NCBI GenBank assembly: GCA_026224995.1
Contig: JAMFRX010000144.1
Span: 1-29,512, forward strand
Direction: 5' to 3'
Length of the DNA stretch: 29,512 nucleotides
Origin: Puia dinghuensis
GTDB taxonomy: Bacteria; Bacteroidota; Bacteroidia; Chitinophagales; Chitinophagaceae
In this document: piece by piece, positions 15,780-22,469 of the stretch
Position numbering within the stretch: the first letter of the stretch is position 1
Layout of the letters: each line of letters opens with the position of its first letter
Position numbers and translations under genes: made by a program
Notes under the pieces: model-generated
What the model saw: the letters and a program-made list of their open reading frames with translations, nothing else
Database searches by the model: none
Told to the model about the DNA's origin: nothing

Positions 15780-15810
15780 CAATCTAAAGTACATTTTTTT
15801 TATTAGATTG
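15780..15810. promoter_or_regulatory. 8-bp perfect inverted repeat at the sigma-factor start
   Basis: CAATCTAA (15780-15787) and TTAGATTG (15803-15810) are perfectly complementary, with a 15-base AT-rich spacer that includes a run of eight T (A on the coding strand). The element ends four bases before the ATG of the ECF sigma gene. It could be an operator or a leader hairpin covering the ribosome-entry region. No T-run follows in the minus-strand direction, so it is not a clear terminator for the upstream Rph-like gene. Confidence 0.45.
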
Positions 15811-15833
15811 CTCTTGACACCCTTTTCCTGATC

Positions 15834-18425
15834 CTACATTATTTCTACATATCCGTCCGTTCCATTCACCCGGATGCGCTGTCCGTCTTTGATCAGCTTC
15901 GTAGCATTCTGCACGCCGACAACCGCCGGTAAGCCATATTCACGGGCGATAACTGCTCCATGGGTCATCAGTCCACCGACTTCAGTGACCAGGCCTTTTA
16001 TGGATACAAACAGTGGCGTCCAGCTTGGATCGGTAAAGGAGGTGACCAGGATATCTCCAGGCTCCAGATCGGCATCTTCCATGTTTAAGATCACACGTGC
16101 CCGCCCCTCTATGACCCCGGAAGAAACGGGCAGGCCTGCCATAGCTTCGGCCGGGAGACTGTCTCGTTTATACTCTCCCGCAATGATCTCCCCATCAGAC
16201 GTGATAACCCGTGGGGGAGTTAGCTTTTCATATAATTTGTACTCGCCTTTTCGTTTGCTGACGACCTGGTAATCCAGCTCATTTGTTCGTACAGCTTCGC
16301 GAAGCTCTTCAAAAGTGAGATAGTATATATCTTCTTTCTCTTTTATGACACTGGCCTGCACGAGCTGTTCGGCTTCTTTCAGTAAAGCCTGCTTATAAAT
16401 GAAGTAGCGATTAACCATGGCGTATTTTGGATACTCGCGGTAACCGATGAAATTCCGGATCAGGTCGATCACTCGTTTTGTTTCTTTAGCTTTTTGTTCG
16501 CCATCGGGCAATTGCATCAATCGATCCATTAGCTCTTGCTCTTTTTTCAAGGCTTCTTGTCGCCCCTGTTCGAATTTCCGATGGCTGGCATTGGGCTCAA
16601 AGTTTTTGATGTTACCGAGGAGCAAGGGGATAAGCGTGTTGGGTTTTTCACTCCAACGCGTTCTGGTAAGATCGATCTCACCGGTACCTCGCATCCCAAA
16701 TGTCCTGAGAAAAGCGTGGATAGTATCTTGGACTTCCTTTCCGCCATCCAATTTGACCAGTCCATCCAAAAAGGCCGTGTCTTTTGCCTGTTGTAAATAA
16801 TCGATTATTGCTGGATAAGGGCGAATCACATCCGCGACATCCAATAACGCCAGACCCATCTGTGAAGTAATATTGTTTGGTACGGATTGAGAAATGGTAT
16901 CAGCCACGTTTTTTTCGCCTAACCAATCCTTCATTTTTTCATTGATCCATGCCGAAGCATTTATAGCAGTCATAAACACGGCCGAACTTCGTGGGTCAAA
17001 TAAGATCTTCTTTAATTGCGGAATATCCTCCAGGATAAAATCGAACAGGTCCGTTCCTGATTTGGTTTGGATGCTTTGTTTTAGCGCTTCTATGGATGTT
17101 TGACTATTCCGGATCAGATCTGGGACGATTGTCGGATCGTTTTCTATTTGTGCCTGAAAACCCGCAGGCGACGGATCCTTAGCTCTTTTACCGGGGCTCG
17201 GTTTTACAGCGCCTCCCCGCTCTATTATAGTCACGAGCGCGTCTTTGATGAGCGGGTCGTGCTTTTCCATGGCATCTAATAATCCTTCTCTTCTGTCAGG
17301 CGAATCCAGCATTTGCGTGACATCGACAAATAACCTTCCTCCGCCTTTACGCATGGGTGCGTTTGTTATTAACAGGAAAAAAGACAACCCCAACGGTTTA
17401 ATGGGGTCGGTCATCATTTGTTGATGACCGACAGATAAATAGACATGATCTTCCTGATCATTCGTTTCGGGGATGGGGAATAAGGTAGTGATGGGCCGGC
17501 TCTGGACAATGTAAAAGGCATCATCAGCCAGACACCATTCGATGTCCTGGGGACTGCCAAAATGTTCTTCTATCTTTCTGCCCACGCGTTCAAGCTGCAA
17601 GATCTGCTCATCCGTCAGCGCTTGCCGATCCTGCCACTCCGGCCCGATCTCCTGTTCTTGCGTGCCACCCTCTTTTAAAGTATAGATCGCCAGCTTCTTG
17701 GTGGATATCTTCTTATCGATGACCTTGCCGTTACACACTTTATAGCTATCTGGATTCACCAGGCCTTCGACCAGGGCTTCACCAAGTCCGAAGCTGGCAT
17801 CGATGGATAATACTTTCCTATTTGAAGTGACAGGATCGGCAGTAAACAAAATTCCTGCCACCTGGGGGAAGACCATCTTCTGGATAACCACAGACAGCTG
17901 GACTTTAAGATGATCGAAGCCGTTTTGAAGACGGTAAATTACCGCTCTCTCAGTAAACAGCGATGCCCAGCACCTGCTGATATGCTTTAAGATCGCCTCC
18001 CTTCCGATAACGTTCAAATAAGTGTCCTGCTGTCCCGCAAAAGATGCCGTCGGCAGGTCTTCGGCGGTGGCGCTTGACCGTACGGCGAATGAATTGTTTT
18101 CACCCAACTTTGTGAGATAACCTCCAATCTCTTCTGCTATTTGGGTAGGTATGGGTATTCTTTCTATGACCATACGGATCTTTGCGCTGGTCTCGCCGAT
18201 AGCCTTCCGCTCTTCTGGTTTAAGACGCGTCAATTCATCCAGCAGGCTGTTGAGATCCTGATTATTTTCGGTTATTGTTTTATACGCTTCGGTGGTAACG
18301 CAAAAACCTTCCGGTACCCGAATTCCCTCGATCCTGGACAGATCTCCTAGGTTGGCACCCTTGCCTCCTGCAAGCATCAGCATTGTCTTGTCGATCTCCT
18401 GAAATGAACGAATGTATGTATTCAT
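15834..18425 (-). CDS. Rifampin phosphotransferase (Rph)-like, PEP-synthase-family enzyme
   Basis: From the ATG at 18423-18425 the protein has 863 residues. It has an N-terminal ATP-grasp domain (GGKGANLGDL near 20-29, FAVRSSATAEDLPTASFAGQ, DIEWCLADDAFYIVQSRPITT near 320). A long middle domain without a PEP-synthase TIM barrel follows. The swivelling phosphohistidine domain is at the very C-terminus (GGLMTHGAVIAREYGLPAVVG, His822). E. coli-type PEP synthase has the histidine in the middle and a TIM barrel after it. The order seen here is that of rifampin phosphotransferases, whose Listeria member uses His825. Such enzymes inactivate rifamycins by moving the beta-phosphate of ATP to the drug. 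Whether this one accepts rifampin is not shown. An upstream ATG at 18488 would add 21 residues without family support. Confidence 0.85.
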   Translation of the reverse strand: MNTYIRSFQEIDKTMLMLAGGKGANLGDLSRIEGIRVPEGFCVTTEAYKTITENNQDLNSLLDELTRLKPEERKAIGETSAKIRMVIERIPIPTQIAEEIGGYLTKLGENNSFAVRSSATAEDLPTASFAGQQDTYLNVIGREAILKHISRCWASLFTERAVIYRLQNGFDHLKVQLSVVIQKMVFPQVAGILFTADPVTSNRKVLSIDASFGLGEALVEGLVNPDSYKVCNGKVIDKKISTKKLAIYTLKEGGTQEQEIGPEWQDRQALTDEQILQLERVGRKIEEHFGSPQDIEWCLADDAFYIVQSRPITTLFPIPETNDQEDHVYLSVGHQQMMTDPIKPLGLSFFLLITNAPMRKGGGRLFVDVTQMLDSPDRREGLLDAMEKHDPLIKDALVTIIERGGAVKPSPGKRAKDPSPAGFQAQIENDPTIVPDLIRNSQTSIEALKQSIQTKSGTDLFDFILEDIPQLKKILFDPRSSAVFMTAINASAWINEKMKDWLGEKNVADTISQSVPNNITSQMGLALLDVADVIRPYPAIIDYLQQAKDTAFLDGLVKLDGGKEVQDTIHAFLRTFGMRGTGEIDLTRTRWSEKPNTLIPLLLGNIKNFEPNASHRKFEQGRQEALKKEQELMDRLMQLPDGEQKAKETKRVIDLIRNFIGYREYPKYAMVNRYFIYKQALLKEAEQLVQASVIKEKEDIYYLTFEELREAVRTNELDYQVVSKRKGEYKLYEKLTPPRVITSDGEIIAGEYKRDSLPAEAMAGLPVSSGVIEGRARVILNMEDADLEPGDILVTSFTDPSWTPLFVSIKGLVTEVGGLMTHGAVIAREYGLPAVVGVQNATKLIKDGQRIRVNGTDGYVEIM

Positions 18426-18620
18426 AGAGTACGAAAATAGATTGAATTTCGTGGCTCGGTAACGGGGGCTAAAAAAATAAACCTTCAAACAAATTCCTCA
18501 GTTCCTTGTTGAAGATTCAAAAGGGAAACCTTGTCTTGACCACCCCCTTACATTGTCGCATTCAGCCCCTTAATTAGCGCAAAGACCAACTTACCTTTAG
18601 TTTCAAAATACTGCTGCAAA

Positions 18621-19400
18621 ATGAGAAACTATAAATGGATGTCTTTGCTCCTTGCCACACTGTTTATCTCCGTACAGAATTATGCGCAAGGATCAGCTGA
18701 CTGGCAGCTCGATAAAATGCCAGTCGACCTGGAAACCGACTACGCACTAAGCGCGCTCCCCCCACATCTACGCAATGACGCCACCATTTATTTGTTGGAT
18801 CCCCAAAAAGGCTATTACGTTGGCCGCCAGGGATCCAATGGATACATGTGCTTCATTGTAAGGACGGAATGGGAATGGAGCGATTTCAGGCAGGACGTAT
18901 GTACGCCCATTAGCTATGATGCCGAAGGCGCCAGGGCGATCTTTCCTGTCTACATGGATGTCGCTGCGATGCGGGCTACCGGAAAATACCAGGCCGCCCA
19001 GATCAGGGATTCGATCATACACCGGATCGCTGCCGGGGTATACAAGGCGCCCGCGAAACCGGGCATTTCTTATATGCTGGCCCCTGTTATGCGTGTATTC
19101 CCAGGGAATCCGGATATTAAAGAACCCATCACCATAAGCATGCCCCATTATATGGTGTATGCGCCCTATTTAACCGAAGAGAATAGCCGGTACAAGCAGG
19201 GTACGGATGGGCTGATGCTGGCCAATCCGGATAATGCCGTCTTAGGGGACGGAAAAGGGCCGTACGGCTTCATCGTTATACCGGCAAGCGATGCAGAAAC
19301 AGCAGTGATAGTCGAAGATGGGAAGGACCTGTTGAAAAGGCTTGTCGCGTATAGAGCCTACTTTAAGATTGAACCGGGCGGCGCACATCATCATGGGTGA
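18621..19400 (+). CDS. Secreted protein of unknown function
   Basis: A 259-residue protein with a clear signal peptide (MRNYKWMSLLLATLFISVQNYAQG, cleavage near 22). I do not recognise a named domain. The mature part has a regular globular composition with the distinctive stretches LSALPPHLRNDATIYLLDP (about 43-61), GYYVGRQGSNGYMCFIVRTEWEW (start near 64), PAKPGISYMLAPVMRVFPG (about 145-163) and ISMPHYMVYAPYLTEEN (near 173). It ends in GGAHHHG, a possible metal-binding tail. It looks like a conserved secreted family rather than an orphan, but the function is unknown. It is divergent from the Rph-like gene, with a 195-base gap, and converges on the CPBP gene 24 bases away, so it is probably a single-gene unit. 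Confidence 0.8.
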   Translation: MRNYKWMSLLLATLFISVQNYAQGSADWQLDKMPVDLETDYALSALPPHLRNDATIYLLDPQKGYYVGRQGSNGYMCFIVRTEWEWSDFRQDVCTPISYDAEGARAIFPVYMDVAAMRATGKYQAAQIRDSIIHRIAAGVYKAPAKPGISYMLAPVMRVFPGNPDIKEPITISMPHYMVYAPYLTEENSRYKQGTDGLMLANPDNAVLGDGKGPYGFIVIPASDAETAVIVEDGKDLLKRLVAYRAYFKIEPGGAHHHG

Positions 19401-19424
19401 CCGTCGAAGGATGCCTTCCTTAGA

Positions 19425-20285
19425 TCAGAAGTTCTGCAGCCCCCAGGCATTGAGCCCGTGCAGGAGTATGGCGGGGATCATGCTCCTGGTCCGGTGGGTC
19501 ATGTATCCCCAGAGGACCCCGATCGGGATGTATTCGATGGCTTCGATGGTACCGGCTTTCAGGCTGGCTCCCCCTTGGCTGTTCGCCGGGATATGCATGA
19601 GCCCCCAGATCACGCTGGCAAGCACAAGGCCCAGTCCCATATCTTTAAAGGCCGCTCCCAGCCTTGTCTGAAAGAGCATTCGGACGAATTCTTCCGAGAG
19701 GGCGGCTCCTATAAAGCCGGAAAGGACCCAGCCCAGGATGCAGTATTCCTTATACATGCTTAACCAGTGTATCTTCTCCGGCGCAACCCAAATCGTTATC
19801 GCCCCGATGATCACATGCACGATCAATGCGAGCCACCAATAATGGAGGTTGATCCCCAGGTCGCGTAGCCGATATTTATACCGAAATAAATAGATCAGCG
19901 CCAGGACGATGGGAAATACGAAAGCCATGAGGGGCAGGAGGAGGATGCGGATGTTCCGGGGCATGGTCTGACCCGCGTTGCTGAAGTGGATGACCAGGTA
20001 GATGGTAGCCGCGATCTCGCAAAGGAGAATGGTGCGAAGCTCGGAGCGGACCGGTCTTTTGATGGGAAACCCTATCGCCTGGCGGGGCTTGGCATTCACG
20101 ACGAGATCGATTACAAAGGCACACAGCCATACTGCCAGCAGGTAGCCAACGCCGTGCAGGATCTCATGCAGCTCGAAACTATGCCAGAGCATGGTTCCGC
20201 AAATGAGGAGGAGGAGGGCAATGGCCAGGGGGAAACGTCGAATAAGGCTGGCATGTTGGCGGAGGGTCAGGGCAATAAGGTTCAT
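19425..20285 (-). CDS. CPBP-family intramembrane metalloprotease
   Basis: From the ATG at 20283-20285 this is a 286-residue protein with about seven or eight membrane helices. The family motifs are present: ALSEEFVRMLFQ, with the EExxR-type glutamates at 198-199 and Arg202, and WGLMHIP with His231. These form the CAAX-protease/bacteriocin-processing active site in the membrane. A GTG at 20321 in the same frame would add 12 residues (LVYGLAYLTSH) and cannot be excluded. Bacterial members act in prenyl-protein-like processing, bacteriocin immunity or unknown roles. The substrate is not evident and no peptide or bacteriocin gene is nearby. It follows the Crp/Fnr gene on the same strand with an 83-base gap. 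Confidence 0.87.
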   Translation of the reverse strand: MNLIALTLRQHASLIRRFPLAIALLLLICGTMLWHSFELHEILHGVGYLLAVWLCAFVIDLVVNAKPRQAIGFPIKRPVRSELRTILLCEIAATIYLVIHFSNAGQTMPRNIRILLLPLMAFVFPIVLALIYLFRYKYRLRDLGINLHYWWLALIVHVIIGAITIWVAPEKIHWLSMYKEYCILGWVLSGFIGAALSEEFVRMLFQTRLGAAFKDMGLGLVLASVIWGLMHIPANSQGGASLKAGTIEAIEYIPIGVLWGYMTHRTRSMIPAILLHGLNAWGLQNF

Positions 20286-20368
20286 ATGACTCGTAAGATA
20301 GGCAAGGCCGTAGACCAGCACGAGCTATTTTCCGTGAATGGGGAATAGCGGTGCCTGGATAGCTCTTT

Positions 20369-20947
20369 TTACTGCTTGAGCTGGGCGTGCCTTATCCGGC
20401 TTAAGGTTTCTCTCGACACACCCAGATAAGACGCCACCATATGCAGCGGCACGCGCCTGAAAACATCGGGGAAGGAATCGACGAAGTCCATGTATTTTTC
20501 CTCGGAAGTGTAGCTAAGATTCTTGAGTATCCGTTCATGGCTTACCCGGAGGCTGTTGTCAAGGAGCCTTTCCGTATAAGATCTGAACGCAGGGATACGA
20601 GTATATAATTCGGCTAAGTTATCGCGTGTCCATAAAACCATTTCCGAATTCTCCAGCGCTTCGATATTAGATATGGCAGGTGTTTGATTTTTGAAGCTGT
20701 CGTGATCGGTCGTCCAGGAATTTTCGGGTGCAAATCGCATGACATGCTCCGTTCCGTCGTGCTTCAGGCAGTACGATCTCAACAAACCCTTAGTGACAAA
20801 TATCTTATACCTGCAGACCTCGCCTTCCTGCAGCAGGAGCTCCTTACGGCGGATCTTCTTTACTGTTGACAGCGAGCGCATGAGCCCTAGCTCCTCCGGG
20901 GTGAATTCACCATTAGCCGTGATATACGTTTCGAAGATCTGGAACAT
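20369..20947 (-). CDS. Crp/Fnr-family transcriptional regulator (second copy type)
   Basis: From the ATG at 20945-20947 the protein has 192 residues. A further upstream TTG at 20980 would give a poor extension. It has a cyclic-nucleotide-binding-type barrel (RRKELLLQEGEVCRYKIFVTKG, VMRFAPENSWTTDHDSF), a dimer helix, and a C-terminal winged helix-turn-helix (VPLHMVASYLGVSRETLSRIRHAQ). It is of the same short Bacteroidota class as the regulator at 326-907 but clearly divergent in sequence. The neighbouring SDR gene is transcribed divergently from a 143-base shared region with a long dyad, so the regulator may control the SDR and itself. Ligand unknown. Confidence 0.92.
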   Translation of the reverse strand: MFQIFETYITANGEFTPEELGLMRSLSTVKKIRRKELLLQEGEVCRYKIFVTKGLLRSYCLKHDGTEHVMRFAPENSWTTDHDSFKNQTPAISNIEALENSEMVLWTRDNLAELYTRIPAFRSYTERLLDNSLRVSHERILKNLSYTSEEKYMDFVDSFPDVFRRVPLHMVASYLGVSRETLSRIRHAQLKQ

Positions 20948-20967
20948 GGATGAAATTTTTCTGCCCT

Positions 20968-21014
20968 GATTTGACAACAAAGCTAGGCAAATAGCCTGAA
21001 AATTGTGTCAAATC
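20968..21014. promoter_or_regulatory. Long dyad between the Crp/Fnr and SDR genes
   Basis: GATTTGACA (20968-20976) and TGTCAAATC (21006-21014) are perfectly complementary 9-bp arms with a 29-base spacer. A short inner dyad, AGGC (20985-20988) and GCCT (20994-20997), has the same centre at 20991. The element begins 21 bases upstream of the Crp/Fnr start and lies just ahead of a possible SDR promoter. It may hold two regulator half-sites. It does not match the E. coli Crp or Fnr consensus spacing. Confidence 0.4.
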
Positions 21015-21017
21015 TCC

Positions 21018-21048
21018 TTGTTTAGGCCTTGTTTCCGGGTCAACTTTG
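21018..21048 (+). promoter_or_regulatory. Possible Bacteroidota-type promoter of the SDR gene
   Basis: TTG at 21018-21020 (-33 position) and CAACTTTG at 21041-21048 (one mismatch from the TAnnTTTG -7 element) are separated by 20 bases. This is the spacing known for the Bacteroidota housekeeping sigma factor. A start site would fall near 21055, leaving a leader of about 35 bases before the ATG at 21091. Confidence 0.4.
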
Positions 21049-21090
21049 TGGAGATGAATGGTATAGGATTATTTAACCAAAAAAGATGAT

Positions 21091-21972
21091 ATGCGTGTTT
21101 TTGTTACCGGCGCTTCGGGCTTTATAGGCTCAGTCGTTGTTCAGGATCTTATTAACGCGGGCCACCAGGTGCTCGGACTCGTCCGTTCGGATGCAGGAGC
21201 TCAATCCCTGGCCGCCACCGGCGCCCAGGTCCAACGGGGTGATCTGGAGAACCTGGAAAGCCTGCGCGGCGGGGTGGCCCAGTGCGATGCTGTGATCCAC
21301 ACGGCTTTTATTCATGACTTTTCGAAATTCAAAGAGAACTGCGAGATCGACAGGCGGGCCATAGAGGCAATCGGCGACACGCTTGCGGGCTCGAACCGGC
21401 TTTTGATCATCACTTCCGGGACCGGGCACAATGCATCAGGCTTGATCCGGACCGAAGATGATCCGCTCGTTCCCAGCTCCGTGAACCCCCGAGGTGCGTC
21501 GGAAGAGGCGGCTGCTGCTGTGGCTTCTCGTGGGGTCCGCGTTTCAGTAGTCCGCCTCCCACAGGTTCATAACCCGCTGAAGCAAGGCCTCGTCTCCTAC
21601 CTGATCGCCCTCGCCCGCGAGAAGCGGGTCTCGGCTTATATTGGCGAGGGGCTAAACCGCTGGCCGGCGGTACACCTGCTGGATGCGGCGCCGCTATACA
21701 GGCTGGCGCTGGAGAAAGGAGCTGCCGGGGTCAACTATAACGCGGTCGCTGAAGAAGGTGTGGCGGTTAGGGAGATCGCGGAGTCGATAGGCCGGGGCCT
21801 GAAAATTCCGGTGGTTTCCAAGTCTGCCGGGGAGGCAGGTGAGCACTTTGGCTGGCTCGCGTTCTTCGCGGGCGCCGACTTGCCCGCTTCCAGCGCGAAA
21901 ACGCAGGAATGGCTGGATTGGCATCCAAGTCACCAGGGGCTGATAGCCGATCTGGACCGGGCTGAATACTGA
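21091..21972 (+). CDS. SDR-family NAD(P)-binding oxidoreductase (atypical/extended)
   Basis: A 293-residue protein with a Rossmann fold. The dinucleotide motif GASGFIG is at residues 7-13, DLENLESL at 51-58 and the strand-4 motif AVIHTAF at 67-73. It resembles the NAD-dependent epimerase/3-beta-HSD-like atypical SDRs. At the position where classical SDRs carry YxxxK there is PRGASEEAA (133-141), so the catalytic Tyr/Lys pair is missing. The enzyme may be reductase-like with a different mechanism, or a binding protein. The C-terminal half (WPAVHLLDAAPLYRLALEKG) is typical of the group. It is divergent from a Crp/Fnr gene, and its stop codon is a single base from the end of the convergent broken ester-cyclase gene. 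Confidence 0.9.
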   Translation: MRVFVTGASGFIGSVVVQDLINAGHQVLGLVRSDAGAQSLAATGAQVQRGDLENLESLRGGVAQCDAVIHTAFIHDFSKFKENCEIDRRAIEAIGDTLAGSNRLLIITSGTGHNASGLIRTEDDPLVPSSVNPRGASEEAAAAVASRGVRVSVVRLPQVHNPLKQGLVSYLIALAREKRVSAYIGEGLNRWPAVHLLDAAPLYRLALEKGAAGVNYNAVAEEGVAVREIAESIGRGLKIPVVSKSAGEAGEHFGWLAFFAGADLPASSAKTQEWLDWHPSHQGLIADLDRAEY

Positions 21973-21973
21973 T

Positions 21974-22403
21974 CTACCGCGGAACGAGCCCAAGCTGCTG
22001 CATAAATTCAAGATTGTCGAAGAAGTCTCTTTCTTCGGCAATTTTTCCATTCTCCATGCGAACGAGCGTGACACCGTCTATATTGACCTTTTTGCCAGTT
22101 GGGGAATGCCGAAGAACAAGCCGGTATGCGTTCCCTTAAAGTTCCAGTGCTTGACGAGCTTATTGCCCATCCCAAAAACGTCTATTATGGTAAAGGTGAC
22201 ATCGGAAAACCCTGTTAAATAGTTCGCATAATATGCCCTTGCGCTGTCGATGCCAACCGCATCGGCAGGACTGACGTGCATGACCACATTCTTTGTGAAA
22301 TTGGAGTCATTGAATAGCCCCAATTTCCTGTTGTTGATGATCTCATCCCAAACATGGGTGTACATTTTATAGATGCAAGGAGGATGGCCAATAGTTGCTT
22401 CAT
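21974..22403 (-). pseudogene. SnoaL-like/ester-cyclase-type protein, broken by one clear and one probable 1-base deletion
   Basis: The central frame (MYTHVWDEIINN at 22365 to KGTHTGLFFGIP near 22105) is a SnoaL/NTF2-fold ester-cyclase-like sequence. At the run of four C (GGGG at 22101-22104 on the plus strand) the frame runs into a stop. Adding one C restores PTGKKVNIDGVTLVRMENG and then AEERDFFDNLEFMQQLGLVPR up to the TAG at 21974-21976, exactly the expected family C-terminus. Upstream, the ATG at 22403 opens MKQLLAILLASI in another frame. Adding one A to the run before ATG at 22365 joins it to MYTHVWDE. With both corrections the gene is 432 bases, 143 residues, the normal family length. It may be a true pseudogene, or a homopolymer sequencing error. 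The first frameshift is well supported, the second less so. Confidence 0.78.
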
Positions 22404-22420
22404 GCTGGAGTGTTTTGCTA

Positions 22421-22445
22421 CTCAAGATAATCTATTTATCTTGAG
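22421..22445. promoter_or_regulatory. 10-bp perfect inverted repeat between divergent genes
   Basis: CTCAAGATAA (22421-22430) and TTATCTTGAG (22436-22445) are perfectly complementary around the 5-base spacer TCTAT. The element ends 24 bases before the acyltransferase start at 22470 and begins 17 bases upstream of the ester-cyclase ATG at 22403. There is no T-run on either strand, so an operator shared by the divergent genes is more likely than a terminator. Confidence 0.55.
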
Positions 22446-22469
22446 GACTACACCCCTAAACTCATTCCG

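Noticed and set aside
15834..18425. Naming the large PEP-utilising enzyme PEP synthase (ppsA).
   Set aside because: The phosphohistidine domain is at the C-terminus and there is no TIM barrel after it. Domain order is that of rifampin phosphotransferases.
18483..18514. Imperfect inverted repeat CTTCAAACAA/TTGTTGAAG upstream of the Rph-like gene.
   Set aside because: It has a bulged base and a 13-base spacer, and does not resemble the rifamycin-associated element known from actinomycetes. Kept out of the feature list for lack of support.
19406..19418. GAAGG-ATG-CCTTC hairpin between the convergent secreted-protein and CPBP genes.
   Set aside because: The stem is five bases with a three-base loop and no T-run on either side, too weak to call a bidirectional terminator.
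22078..22425. Reading the ester-cyclase-like frame as an intact 115-residue gene starting at TTG 22425.
   Set aside because: The TTG lies inside the perfect inverted repeat at 22421-22445, the first 20 residues do not look like the family, and the C-terminus is cut off by a frameshift whose correction restores the family ending.
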